A program made the position numbers and the translations under genes. Below the pieces are notes generated by a model that was given only the letters and a program-made list of their open reading frames with translations, was not told the DNA's origin and ran no database searches. A stretch of DNA of 64,000 nucleotides from Oegoconia quadripuncta (taxonomy: Eukaryota; Arthropoda; Insecta; Lepidoptera; Autostichidae): assembly GCA_949316235.1 (NCBI GenBank), contig OX438757.1, positions 18,128,005-18,192,004 of the forward strand. Direction: 5' to 3'. This document shows, one piece after another, positions 21,601 to 33,002 of this stretch. The number at the start of each line of letters is the position of its first letter. Position 1 is the first letter of the stretch.

Positions 21601-22149
21601 ATGGAATGGGACTAAATGATTCCCGTTTCGTAGCCAGCTTCATATCGGGATTATTTCTCACATTTGGAAGCCAGTTACTAATCCTGGCTATGATAAGGGA
21701 AAATCCTTCCCATTTGGTAGCTACCTATAAAATGGGAAAGCACATTTCCTAGCTACCAAATTTGGCTACGAGATGGGACGAAAGGCTTAAATCGTCAATA
21801 ATATTAATAATATCTATGTCGTATGTCGTGACAAAAGTAATTGACTAAAATTAATTTCTGCAATATTTTTTTAGTCCAGCAGCAACCACCTTATCTACGT
21901 TTCAAACGACACTAATTATACAAAAATCACAATGAAAACATCGTTTTGTTAATCACAAAACAAAGTCACGCGCGAAAATTCTACCGCCGACCCTATACTT
22001 TTATCATCCATAAAAAACGTACCAACATTGCTAATTACAAATAAAAAATTCAACAATACGACCCACCACCGCCCTATTATAATGCAATTATTTTAACAAG
22101 GTGGGCAACAAATATACTTAACAAACGGAACGTGCCTGAAACGCGATAG

Positions 22150-22275
22150 TGTGCCCGCAAAAGCATCGCCACTGGACATTGTCTCTATTAATATAATCAA
22201 GTTATACTCGCCACTCCTGTCTCAGCAGTGTAGTGTTAACTGGGGTTTGGTACCAGTGATAGCGGATATAGCCAA
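22150..22275 (+). repeat. Diverged dispersed repeat, copy 1
   Basis: AAAGCATCGCCACTGGACAT, ACTCGCCACTCCTGTCTCAG, CAGTGTAGTG, GGTACCAGTGATAGCGGAT match in order 25645-25755. Confidence 0.6.
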
Positions 22276-22484
22276 TAAAATGTACATACTATCAAATCAA
22301 ACACACATACACGATTATGTAAAATGTAAGCTTACTTTAAAAATTTTATAAGATATTTTGTTTTGTAAAAAAAACTCCTCCTACTACAGGCTTTTCTAAG
22401 CTCAAAAAGGAGGATCCTATAATTTGTTTTGCCAGTCTTGTAGTAAAGGAAATTAACGATTTTAGATTTTTGATTTTTGATACT

Positions 22485-22498
22485 AGGCGGCGAAACTC
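22485..22498 (+). repeat. Target-site duplication, left copy (R1-clade LINE)
   Basis: AGGCGGCGAAACTC, repeated at 24422-24435 directly after the poly(A). The pre-insertion site reads ...GATACTAGGCGGCG followed by AAACTCACGC... Confidence 0.9.
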
Positions 22499-22499
22499 G

Positions 22500-23984
22500 C
22501 TCAACCTCGTTCGTTCCCTGTCGGAATTGGCGGTCCGCGGGGGGGGTGTGGCGTTGGCGGTGAGTTTGGACATCGTCAACGCCTTCGGTACCCTCCCCTG
22601 GCAGGCCATAAGGGAGGCCCTCGTATATCACGAGGTGCCTCCCTACCTGCGGGCCGTGATCGGGGCATACCTGCGCGACAGGACCGTGAGGTTCGTCGGC
22701 CGGAACGGGGTGGAAACACGGAGGGATGTCTGTTGCGGGGTTCCACAGGGGTCCGTTTTAGGGCCCCTGTTGTGGAACCTCGCATACGATGCGGTCCTTC
22801 GCATCAGTCTCCCCTCCGGCTTGTCTGTCGTCTGCTACGCAGACGACACACTGGTGATGGCCGGGGGGACCGACTTTGAGGAGGTGCTTCGGCTCGCCGA
22901 ACTTGGCGTGGCATGTGTCGTCGGGAAGGTCCGCGAGCTGGGCCTAGAGGTAGCGCCTCACAAGACCGAGGCGCTATGGTTTCACGGCCTCCGTCGAGGT
23001 CGCCAACCACCCAGCTCGCGACTCCGGGTAGGTGACGCCGAAGTCCAGGTGGGGCGGTGCATCAAGTACCTGGGCCTCACCCTGGACAGCCGATGGGGCT
23101 TCGAAGAGCACTTCGAGCGCCTGGTCCCCCGAGTGCGAAAGGTAGCGGGCGCTTTGCACCGCCTCCTACCTAATCTCGGGGGACCACGGGAGGAAGTTCG
23201 CCGCCTCTACGGTGGCGTCGTGCGATCCATGGCCCTCTACGGGGCCCCCGTCTGGTCGAACGACCTGGCGAGGTCCTCCCGCTGCAGAGCTCTCCTCGGG
23301 AGCCTGCAGCGGCTGATGGCCATTCGGATCGTACGAGGCTACCGGACGATTTCGTTCGAGGCGGCGACGGTCCTAGCGCGGGCTCCACCCTTCGACATCC
23401 TGGCCGACATGGACGCGGCGGTTTACGACCGCATCCGCTCTGTCGAACGGGATGCCGAGGGGGTCGCGCCTGACCGTGCGCTCGAGATGCTACGGCAGAA
23501 CGCACACCGACGGGCGCTGACGCTCTGGCGGGAGCGCCTTGTGATACAAGGCTGCGCCCGCCAACGCGCCGTCGGAGCCGTTCTGCCGAACTTCGAAGCA
23601 TGGATGGGGAGGAAAGGCTGCGTCACCTACAGGTTGACTCAGATACTCACCGGGCACGGGTGCTTCGGTGAGTATCTGAGTCGAATCGGACGGGAGGAGA
23701 CGGCACGATGCCACCACTGCGCGTCCGACCAGGACTCCGCCCAGCACACGCTGGAGGACTGCCCGGCGTGGCTGTCCGAGCGTAGAGACCTGGTCGACCG
23801 GATCGGACGAGATCTGTCCCCGTCAGCATTAGTCGCGGCTATGCTGGCGAGTGAGGAGGGTTGGAGGGCAGCGGCCTCCTTCTGCGAGGCAGTCATGCTC
23901 CAGAAGGAGGCCGCAGAGCGGGATCGGGAGAGGGCCGATCCCGCTCGCAGGAGGCGACGTCGGGGGGGCGGCAACGCTCGCTAG
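22500..23984 (+). pseudogene. ORF2 C-terminal fragment: reverse transcriptase of R1-clade LINE
   Basis: 494 element codons; the frame is open 10 codons further upstream only because it reads through the target duplication and flank, so there is no real start. Counting from 22470: RT motif with Asp34 (SLDIVNAF), GVPQGSVLGPL at 90-100, catalytic YADD at 123-126, KYLGLTLD thumb motif near 200, and a C-terminal CX2CX8HX4C finger (Cys414, Cys417, His426, Cys431) typical of R1-clade ORF2. The tail is Arg-rich. The protein would reverse-transcribe element RNA at nicked DNA, but without endonuclease and RT N-terminus this copy cannot act alone. Confidence 0.93.
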
Positions 23985-24385
23985 CCCCCCCTGCACGTCG
24001 CCTGAGGGTCGCGGGCGGCTACATCTCGGGGCGATGTAGTCGTCGGACGCGGCCCGGGAGAGGATGACACCCCCCGGAGCGACCGGGGGGGTGTCGTCGC
24101 ATCGGGCCCTGTCGCGCCTCATACCACCCGCTGATTGCGGTGTGAGACTCGACAGCGCCCCCCGTGGAGGGCGCGCTAGCCGCCCTCCGGGAACGGGCCT
24201 CCCCTTGTGAGGGGGGGCAGGGCAGGGGGGGGCCTGGAGCCGCTTATGCGTTCCCAGGTCCTCCCTACTGCCGAAGAAGGTCGCCGCGGGGTTTTAGTGG
24301 GTATCCCTCCCGTTAGGGAGGGGAGTCCCACATAACCGTCTCGCCGTCCCCCAGGCGAGCGGTACGCGTAACGCATTTCCCCGCG
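23985..24385 (+). other. 3' UTR of the R1-clade LINE
   Basis: About 400 bp, very GC-rich. It contains a self-complementary stretch around 24067-24097 (CCCCCCGGAGCG then GACCGGGGGGGTG) and a second near 24301-24330 (CCCTCCCGTTAGGGAGGGGA). Such stems are plausible RT recognition structures. The poly(A) of about 36 nt follows at 24386-24421. Confidence 0.7.
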
Positions 24386-24421
<36 letters not shown>

Positions 24422-24425
<4 letters not shown>

Positions 24426-24435
24426 GGCGAAACTC
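24422..24435 (+). repeat. Target-site duplication, right copy (R1-clade LINE)
   Basis: Same 14 bases as 22485-22498; the first A is indistinguishable from the poly(A). Confidence 0.9.
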
Positions 24436-25130
24436 ACGCAATAGTCAATATTTATTTTGTAGGTACACAGAGTACACTTAAATGAGATGAGCGAAGGTCA
24501 GATTTGACCGTAGACTTATATATCAATTATGTTCTTAAAAAAAATATAGTGTTGTATCAAGTGACCTATCATCTTTTCTCTTCGGTTCTCAACTGTGGCT
24601 AACAAGCATCTCTTCTTTTTTATCACCTTTTCATTTGTTCTCTTCTCAGTCCAGCTTATTCCCTCCATTCGTCTCCAGCACTACATCTCGAATGCCTCTA
24701 ACCTTTCCCTATCCCTTTGTGTTAATGTGCATGTCTCACAGCCGGAAGGCAAGTAGGGAAACCACCGTACAATAATCCCTAATTATGGAGTAACATGAAA
24801 ATGAAAAATACCAACCTACTCATCCCGAATTTTAACCTAATACTACCTTTTACATTTCTTCATTCACTGACAACTTTTTACGACTTAATCTCATTTATCC
24901 GATATACTAGATACCATAAATATGAATAATTTCAATAATGCCAACACAGGAAACATTACGCCTTCCAAGCCTTGGCATGTTACATACATTTATTACGGAT
25001 CACGGATTATTGGTACTAAACTATTGGTTGGTGACGCATGTGTGCTGGCCATGGGGTGGGGCGCAATTTAATTGTAAAACCATATTATGTACACGATCGT
25101 ACATTGTTTACTATTAACCTCTCTATCTAT
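24436..25130. other. No recognisable gene or repeat
   Basis: AT-rich flank of the R1-clade LINE. TTTTGTAGGTACACAGAGTA at about 24457 recalls the LINE-A tail, on the minus strand. Confidence 0.5.
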
Positions 25131-25192
25131 CGGAACTATCGCCAATTACAGTTATCCATCTATATGGATAACTGTAATTGGCGATAGTTCCG
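25131..25192. repeat. Perfect 29-bp inverted repeat with 4-base loop
   Basis: Left arm CGGAACTATCGCCAATTACA... (25131-25159), loop CTAT, right arm ending GGCGATAGTTCCG (25192), no mismatches. It abuts the truncated left edge of an S1 SINE. Confidence 0.92.
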
Positions 25193-25353
25193 TAGCAATG
25201 TTAATAACATTGTTGCGTTCCGGTTGTCAGTAATCAGATAGCCAGTTCCCCTAATATTTGGGTTTCTGGGTCAGTACGCTTCCACCTTCGGCCTTATCTT
25301 CATATAACATCAGGTGTGATTGAGGTCAAGTGCTAACCCGTTGTGCATAAAAA
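25193..25353 (+). mobile_element. S1 SINE, 3' half next to a perfect hairpin
   Basis: From AGCAATGTTAATAACATTG to CCGTTGTGCATAAAAAAAG. Its truncated left edge directly abuts the 29-bp inverted repeat at 25131-25192. Confidence 0.85.
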
Positions 25354-25644
25354 AAGTTTCATCATATTATGTATGTAATACTTTATTTTTGTAAGCTGTT
25401 CTTATTCTGTATAACTGAAAATAAGAAATAAAACATCACTTGAATTTGCTCCAGGTATTTCATTTTTATAAAAATTATCAGCATCCTAGGCGTATTCTGA
25501 TCTATTAATCAATGTGTATGTACCAAAAAGAATACGTGTTATTGTTTTACAACTGAAGTAAAAACAAAACAATTGAACAGCTGACGTTTTTATCTTCAGA
25601 AATTTCATCAGAATATACACTATAGGGTTGAACTTTAAAATGTG

Positions 25645-25758
25645 CTCTCAAAAGAGCATCGCCACTGAACCATAATCAAATACTCGCCACTCACCACGCC
25701 CGATTCAGCACTGTAGTGAACCAAGAGTATGGTGCCAGTGATAGCGGACTTAGATCTC
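25645..25758 (+). repeat. Diverged dispersed repeat, copy 2
   Basis: AGAGCATCGCCACTGAACC, ACTCGCCACTCACC, CAGCACTGTAGTG, GGTGCCAGTGATAGCGGAC, as at 22150-22275. Family unknown. Confidence 0.6.
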
Positions 25759-25759
25759 A

Positions 25760-26910
25760 CCGACCGCGGATATCGGTGCCACCATAGAGAAATAACACTA
25801 CACCGAATAGAGGGTCAGCCCGTAAAACAAAGCAAAAAGACCATCTGACAGAGACATAATTACAGTTATTTACTAGTCTACGTTATTTTGTAAAACAGGA
25901 GTGTGACAGTTAGTATACCGACAAACTTATTTCTGTTTAAGTTAATAGATTCAAGAATATCTTGAGTTACATAAATTTTCATTATTATTTATTATTATTT
26001 CATTATGATTTTCATTGTTTGGTGGTTGTAATTTTGATCGAATATTTTTTTTTTAATTTTTTTTAGTTTTATTCTCAATACTATTTTTTTTTACAAGCTT
26101 TGATTTAACTTACTTCATATGTATTCTTCTTACTTACTTTGTATAATTACTGTTTAGTATAATTAACAATATTACCTTATAATAACGCTCATGATTTAAT
26201 GTATTTTAGGATAAAGTGGTAAAATAATCAACAAACATCGCGTGTAGGAAAAAGTTAAGTAAGTTACTAAATATATCGATATTTAGTTTCTTAACTTTTT
26301 TTTAAAGTTATGTATGTTTTAAATATTTTATTTTATTTATTTTCAATGATTTATTTAAACAGCTTAGAAGCTTTAATCCAGCGATAACTCTCGGTGTATG
26401 GATCCTTATTGCGAATTCTTAAATTATATCAATTTTGAAGTTATTGAAGTCATCAGCTACCCGCTCACACCGTGGCCCCACATCTAGGCATTTGCAATGC
26501 TTGTTAATGTTAATAGGGAATTTGAATTCACCCGGCAATAGCTTTCCGGCTTACTGAATATCCATTTCATGCGCATTACTGTATTTAATGCATCTATAAT
26601 AATGTTGTCATTCAGATTTGACTTATTATTGGTACGTGCCAATTAGTTTCATCATAAACTATAGTTAGTATATTTATTGTTTGACTAGCTTTGCGTTCGT
26701 GACTCCGTTAGAAATACATATGAAATGCAAAGCAGAACATGTAGTTGTATAGACTCATTACCCTTTGCCTATCTAAAAGTACAAACTTTACAAAAAAAAT
26801 TACTTTTATTCTGTACAATCAATATACAGAATACATTTGTTTAAATTTTAAAGTTCTAAATGTTAAAAAAAACATTGATTATCATGACAAGGTGTTAATC
26901 TTGACCTAAA
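25760..26910. other. AT-rich stretch without recognised content
   Basis: Strongly AT-rich around 25980-26350. No coding potential seen. Confidence 0.6.
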
Positions 26911-26915
26911 TTAAA

Positions 26916-26986
26916 TTAAGTCAAATTCAAAGTCATAAATGCTTTAATTTGTAGGTACACAGAATACACTTAAAATAGTTAATTAT
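26916..26986 (-). mobile_element. LINE-A-type 3' end, short
   Basis: AAGTCAAATTCAAAGTCATAAATGCTTT and TACACAGAATACACTTAAAA is the reverse complement of the tail subfamily at 9126-9382. Only about 70 bp remain. Confidence 0.6.
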
Positions 26987-26996
26987 TAACTTCTAT

Positions 26997-27172
26997 TAAC
27001 ATTGCTGTTTGGCGGCAGATTTAGATAAGATGGTGGTAGCTAGCCAGGCGGACATTTAAAATGCCCTACCACCAACCAAACCGAGTACATAAACATGTAC
27101 CCCGCTGGGGATCGAACTGGCGACCTCCGAATCGTAAACCCAATGTTGTTTACATTGAGCCACGGAGGCAGT
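26997..27172 (-). mobile_element. S1 SINE, 5' half
   Basis: Reverse complement from the TAACATTGCTGTTTGGCGGC body to the head ...GAGCCACGGAGGC. Confidence 0.85.
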
Positions 27173-27576
27173 TTAGATCTGGCAGTACAGCGTATGAGTG
27201 CATATTAAGAGGCAGTAGCCGCTGGTAGCGAGTGGTTAAGGTCATTTGTGTCCTTACCTGAAAATACAAAAGTATCAACCCTACTGACTTGATACAACAT
27301 AACCTATAATGTTAATTTGGCCTCTGTAACATTGATGCCTCATTTTAATTCCGCATACTCAAATTACCGGGGAATGAATGAGCAAATTTAAATGGATTCC
27401 TCTTCATAATTCTGGAAATTGAGTTAGCTTAAGGGTTAATATACTTTAATATTTAAAATTCATATCAGGCAGCAAGGTTTTTAAGTAGCTTGCAGTAGAA
27501 TAACATACTTTAATGCTTCCTTTTCCTGTTTTTCCTGTTATAATTGACATTTGTTAACATAGTTGTTAAGTTGTGG

Positions 27577-27643
27577 ATAGCTGTTAATGACTCCATCCAT
27601 TTTACAATGGATCTGATTTCTTATACTAGTCATTAACAGCTAT
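27577..27643. repeat. Nested inverted repeats (16-bp arms)
   Basis: ATAGCTGTTAATGACT (27577-27592) pairs perfectly with AGTCATTAACAGCTAT (27628-27643). The spacer holds a second stem ATCCATT-TTAC-AATGGAT. Would form a two-part hairpin. Confidence 0.8.
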
Positions 27644-27649
27644 AAGAGA

Positions 27650-28665
27650 TTACTCTTTCGAATATGATAAGTTGTTGTTGTCCCGAATAATTAAAATCTG
27701 ATAACTCTGCTCTGATAACAGCATTCTCAAGGCAGTGAGTACAGGACTGGACGGTCCAATTTTTAAATATTGGCTAACCCTACATCGGAGCGAGAACCGA
27801 AAGTGAGAAATATGTGAAGTATACCACATTGACACCAACATTGGACTGACGAAATTTTAATTTTAATTTTAATAGTATTATTTACAATTTTACGCTTTAT
27901 TTTTGTACCTACTAGGGCTTTATTCGCTGCGAATAAACGATTTTATTATTATTGTTTTTATTATTATTATTATAAAATAATAAATAATAACAATAATGAC
28001 ATTTCTTTAATTTCATAGATAAAATTTATATTAGAAAATAATCCTTTTTTATAACCTTTTATTTTTAACACGCATTTATTATCTTCTCTTGTAACTAACT
28101 AACAATGTACTCGAATCTTGGAAGTTAATTTAAACTTACTTCTAATTGTCGTATCGAGGCGAAACTTTGTATGTACATGTAATTCTGATGACAGTACTAT
28201 AATTTGTTTGTAAATGCTTTATTGCACGAAAAGAAAATAAATACAGAACAAATTTCTTATAACTATCCATACATACATTATACTATAGAAGTGCGGCACT
28301 CTTTTTAATTGTACACTAAACTGCAGTAAAAGAGACATTGGTGCCTATTCCCCTCTTTTTTTTTTGGTAAAACTTAATTTAATGGTTATATATTTTTATG
28401 TATAACATAAGGAAATATATCAATTGGTTGGCCTAACCGCTTCTGTGGCTGGGGGGCCTGGTGACCTGTGATTCTGGTTTATCCTTTACAGGCACCAGCC
28501 TCCCACAAATGAGCTTGTAATATATGTAGTTATTAAGATCAACTTTTTGTAACATTCTCATTTGTGGTGAAATAATTTTTTTATTTATTTATTTATCCAT
28601 AAAGGCGGACTTATCCCACAGCGGGATTTCTTCCAGTCAACCATGAACGTCGTTAAGGAACATAA
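27650..28665. other. Mostly unrecognised, AT-rich
   Basis: TAAATGCTTTATTGCACG at about 28212 and GGCACCAGCCTCCCAC at about 28490 look like retroelement 3' ends, but no copy elsewhere in the window confirms this. Confidence 0.45.
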
Positions 28666-28669
28666 TTTG

Positions 28670-28785
28670 GTATCTTATTGCCTTTATCTGTCAGTCAGTA
28701 TGTCTAAGCTACTACCGCCTCGGCAAGGGAAATCATCTATAGTAAATGAAGCGGCGCAAGATACCTAATCCATCTTGGCAAAACT
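28670..28785 (+). repeat. R6 dispersed repeat
   Basis: ATTGCCTTTATCTGTCAGTC, TATGTCTAAGCTACTACCGC, GAAATCATCTATAGTAAATG, GCGGCGCAAGATACC. Also at 29820-29930 and, diverged, 15045-15112. Confidence 0.6.
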
Positions 28786-28804
28786 GGTCGATATTCTATC
28801 GAGT

Positions 28805-29190
28805 AACACTTATCTATAATATGAACCAGGCTATTTCACAATTAATAATGAAATATTATGGTGGCCTTTTTGTAATATAAAAAAACCTGTTTTTAAAAAG
28901 AGCAACCCCTCGAGTTGCTTGCTTGTTTTTCTCAGGGGAATACTGCCTTTTGAACAAGCAGTAAACCTTAATAAAACGTCGAATAATTTGAATAATAGGT
29001 ATAATATTGTAAAATCTGCACATCTGCATGCAGGTTGAATACATCTAAGTACTTAAAGTAACGGTAACACCCATCATAGCTGTATTTTGGCAAATAAATA
29101 ATAAATTGGTTTGGTTTGATTTGATTTAAAAGTCTGACTATTTTAAGTGTACTCGGTATATCTACAAAATAAAGCTTTTTTTACTTTGAC
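28805..29190 (+). mobile_element. LINE-A-type 3' UTR split by another short insertion
   Basis: 28840-28987 matches the first part of the tail (AAAGAGCAACCCCTCGAG, TTCTCAGGGGAATACTGCC). 29130-29190 matches its end (TTTTAAGTGTACTCGG, CTACAAAATAAAGC). Between them lies about 140 bp ending in TTGGTTTGGTTTGATTTGATTT, a different retroelement tail. Confidence 0.65.
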
Positions 29191-29819
29191 AATAGAGATA
29201 AATAATACTCCATTATATAACCATAATTTTTCTGTTATCCTTGCAGTGAATCATGAATCATGATTTGTATTTATAATCACAAAAGATTTCATTAACCAAA
29301 GTTTTAACAGGTTGACGCTGACGCCGACTGAAAATGTCGCTCAGTGCTGAAACCCAGCAATATTATCATTTAAATAAATAATAAAAGAGAGTTTCGAGTT
29401 ACGGACCCCCAGGAAATTGAATCCGCACTGTGATCAGAGTTTCACTCAACACAGGACATAAGAGGGTAGCAGTAACTCAAGTATTTTGCGTTTCGGAAAG
29501 TATGTATGTTACCCCCTACAGCTTACACCTCCTAATTCTATATTAGCGCAAACATATACACATTTGTTCCGACAAACACACACATAATGTACACCCTCTG
29601 ACACTCACACTATGGGTTATTAACTATGAAATAGCCTGGGTGAACGGGCTACGTTTTACGTCCTATTTTAGACCTTTGAAACTATGTTCAAGTAGGACCT
29701 TCATTAAATACAAATTTAAATAACACAAAGCTTTATATTCAAACTTCAAGCATTGATTTCAACGTAAGATACATGATATCATTTGTTGAATGTCAACTTA
29801 AATCTTACTGGAAATAAAA

Positions 29820-29930
29820 GATATTATTGCATTTATCTGTCAGTATGTCCAAGCTACTACCACTACGGAAAATACATCTGTGGTAAAAAAAGCGGCGCAA
29901 GAAACCCGCAGGATCATTGTTGTCCTTTTT
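29820..29930 (+). repeat. R6 dispersed repeat, second copy
   Basis: ATTGCATTTATCTGTCAGTA, TGTCCAAGCTACTACCAC, GCGGCGCAAGAAACCC. Confidence 0.6.
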
Positions 29931-29945
29931 TTAAATAAATCAAAT

Positions 29946-30165
29946 CATATCAAAAATATTTTATTTCGTAGGGTAAAATTATCACTTAAAAACGTCACTA
30001 TTAATATTACATTTAAATTTACTGCTCATTCACAAAGCTGACTCCCCAGAGAAGAACGAGCAAGAATCTCTAGGGTTACTCTATTATTAAAAAGTATACT
30101 CGTACAATTAATACAATTTCATAATTTTTGGAATTGGTCGAAGTACACCAAGCGTTTTTGTCATT
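29946..30165 (-). mobile_element. LINE-A 3' UTR fragment
   Basis: Reverse complement of the LINE-A tail: TATTTTATTTCGTAGGGTAA, AACGTCACTATTAATATTAC, CCCCAGAGAAGAACGAGCAAG. Confidence 0.8.
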
Positions 30166-30241
30166 CAGGTAGTCACAAATTTTGTAATAGTCCTAATTTA
30201 CAGAATTAATATTAATTTACAGTCCACAGAAGGAATTTCAA

Positions 30242-30575
30242 ACCGCCTCCGTGGCTCAATGTAAACAACATTGGGTTTACGATTCGGAGGTCGCGGGTTC
30301 GATCCCCAGCAGGGTACATGTTTAAGTACTCGGTTTGGTTGGTGGTAGGGGATTTTACATGTCCGCCTGGCTAGCTACCGCCATCTTATCTAAATCTGCC
30401 GCCAAGCAGCAATGTTAATAGCATTGTTGTGTTCTGGTTGTCAGCGATAAGATAGCCAGTCCCCTAAATGTGTTGGGGTTTCCGGGTCAGTACGCTTCCA
30501 CCTTCGACCTCACCTTCACTTAACATCAGGTGTGATTGAGGTCAAGTACTAACACGTCGACCATAAAATAAAATA
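30242..30575 (+). mobile_element. S1 SINE, full length
   Basis: From ACCGCCTCCGTGGCTCAATG through the complete body to an A-rich (AAATA)n tail. Best full-length reference copy here with 38236-38560 and 45917-46250. Confidence 0.92.
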
Positions 30576-32846
30576 AAAATAAATAAATCGTTGGTTACAG
30601 TTGTCTTTCTGCGTGTTACATTGTTATTCTGTGACTGTGGTCGGAGTCCCCCTCGACTATCAGTTGGAAAAGTCACTTAACTCGATGCTACGTAAACGGA
30701 CTTTTATAATTTATTAATTTTGAATGTTGTCCCAAAATGTCCTTTTAAATAAAGGTGAATAATTTAAATTAATGTTTAGAATTAATGCGTTTATTAATAT
30801 AGCTGCTTGATGGTGCGGATTGCTGGATTTGTGTCATGGTCCAGTAAGCAATAGTACATTATTGCAAAGGCCGGGAAATAGGCAATTGCCATTTCCGCCG
30901 AGGCATATATAGTGCTTTTCTCAAAAGAATGCAGGGAAATAATAAATATTTAAATAACAAATCAAGATGAATTTTCAGCTTTACCGCCGATTTTCTATTT
31001 ATCATCTGTGCCGAAAGGCAAACACATTTACGCATACAGCCACGTGAACGCAATTTGTACTAAGCAAAGAGATTTTGGTATGCCAAGAATGATAAAAGAG
31101 ATCCAATCAAAGAGTATATAATAACCCCAGCACGCCGTTTCATACAACATTGCTGGAGCGTTGTATTGTTCCAAATTCAAAAAAACGCTCCTGCAATGGA
31201 TTTATTTTTCGCTGACCGTAAATTAGATACTTCGCGTGTTCTTTTTTCGAAAGTAATGACAATATTTCCATGCATGTTTGAGAAAATGATTTTTAGTGCC
31301 GATAATCTTAAAGTTCGTTCATTTTAGCACATAGAGTACGCTGGCATTGATCGAATGAAAATGTCTTCTAACCATTCTGTAGCTTGCTTTAGGTCTGATA
31401 TAGGTACTTAGTGATAAATGCAGGACTAACCTTGCTCTGCACAGTCCCCTTTCCAGAATCTATTCCACTCACAACGAATACGTTAAACACAATAACGATA
31501 ATGATATTTTTCACTGTTCACATAAAGTTTTTAAAAATAATATACTTACATACTTCGCTCTCCCAGTATAAATATATAATGTTGACTGATTTTTTATTCG
31601 TCTATTATTCATCATTATTCACTTATCTTCTAAATCAAACGTTGTTTAGTACATTTGTAATTGGTAGAAATATACCACGAACCATGTCACATCGAATTAT
31701 AATATATGTATGAAAAACGTTAATAAATAAATAAATAAAACCTACAACATCAAATAGTTTTTTTTTCTAATTTTGATTTAGGGACTTTTATACAGAGGGT
31801 ATACGTCAGTCCCATCGTACCTCTTACTGACTTAATCTATTTTAAACTAATTCTAGCGAGACGCCGATGACTTCACAATGGCAAATAGACTCCAGGCAGA
31901 ATTAGATATTGGATGAGATATTAAATAGTTATAACTGTGAACCTTATTGCATTGTAGAAGATACTAAGATCTCCTAAAATAATTTCCTAAAACATTTTTA
32001 TAAATAGTTTATTGAGCCGTTGAAAATTTTTCATAAATTTCATTCTTTTTATTAGTTAATTTTATTGTTAGCAGGTTCGCTCGGCTCGGCAGGCTCGGTG
32101 GCAGGTTAACAAAAGTACTCAACTACCGTACATACCAAATAAACACGTACACACACACACACACACATATACTCACAGACACTACAATCGAAGTCGTTAA
32201 TTTGTACACATGCGACAACTTATTGTGTTTCATCATTATTTTTATTAGTTAATTGTTACATAGATCTATAGTTTTGACATTTTTATTTGGCTTAAAATTA
32301 CTTAATTCCTTTAGTTTGACTTCTAACACTATGTAATTTAGACTCACTAACATAACGACTCGAACTGATGATTATAATAACAATAATGTAAAGGTACCAA
32401 TTTTCTTGTAATATAATTACCCACTCAATTATAACGATAACCATTGTAGGTAATATAATAAGAATCACTAATTGCCATAAGTTTATATACCTAGTTAGTT
32501 TACTATAATATAATTTCTGCAATAATACTGTTGATTCTATATGTAAATAAGTAAATAAATGTCATGAAGTTATTGATCGATTTTTTTTTTGAAATTAGTT
32601 AAACGAGATCTAAGTATATTTTCCGACGCAATGAAATTCATAGTGGCAATTTTAATCTAATAGTCTATGTTTTATTACTAAATATTTATGCCATATCGAA
32701 AACAAGCTACCGATTTCTTAGAAAACATTTTTTCTCTATTACTGACAGGTACTTCCTCCATGTGCAAAAAGTCACGCCCTGTAAGATTATTTATTCAGAT
32801 GACTAAATTAATAATTTATTAGGTGTTTTTTTTTTGTTAATATTTC
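30576..32846. other. Longest stretch without recognised elements
   Basis: 2.3 kb, AT-rich, with an (AC)n run near 32149. Frames at 31411-31713 (plus, 100 codons) and 32298-32522 (minus) are hydrophobic and low-complexity with no domain. Single-copy host DNA is possible here. Confidence 0.5.
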
Positions 32847-32956
32847 GGACACTTACTCCAATCATCTAGTCCCAAACTAAGCAAAGCTTGTGCTATGGAT
32901 ACTAGATAACAGATAAACATACATAAATATTTATATAAACATCCAAGACTAGGGAA
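32847..32956 (-). mobile_element. S3 SINE, 3' part, split by nested insertions
   Basis: TTCGGACACTTACTCCAATC, CCCAAACTAAGCAAAGC, TGGATACTAGATAACAG, CATCCAAGACTAGGG. The rest is at 33284-33372, with S1 and LINE-C pieces in between. Confidence 0.8.
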
Positions 32957-32969
32957 TAATTTATTTTTT

Positions 32970-33002
32970 TTCCACAACGGGTTCGCACTTGACCTTAATC
33001 AC
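32970..33002 (-). mobile_element. S1 SINE tail, left piece of nested copy
   Basis: CCACAACGGGTTCGCACTTG and ACCTTAATCACACC; S1 resumes at 33253 after the LINE-C insertion. Confidence 0.75.

Larger units (their letters stand above)
22499..24421 (+). mobile_element. 5'-truncated R1-clade non-LTR retrotransposon
   Basis: 1.9 kb with GC content far above its flanks. It holds the C-terminal part of ORF2 (22500-23984), a GC-rich 3' UTR and a pure run of about 36 A. The 14-bp AGGCGGCGAAACTC occurs at 22485-22498 and again at 24422-24435, a perfect target-site duplication; one A is shared with the tail. ORF1, the endonuclease and the first RT motifs are missing, the usual result of incomplete reverse transcription. 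The unbroken frame, exact duplication and long clean poly(A) point to a recent insertion. The clade call rests on the RT sequence and the C-terminal CCHC finger; R1, TRAS and SART relatives are alternatives to one another. Confidence 0.93.

Noticed and set aside
21965..22440. Possible host exon upstream of the LINE
   Set aside because: Frames are short and AT-rich; part of the stretch is a repeat shared with 25645-25758.
23170..24376. Several minus-strand frames across the R1-clade LINE
   Set aside because: Shadows of the GC-rich ORF2 and 3' UTR; no RT or other domain on that strand.
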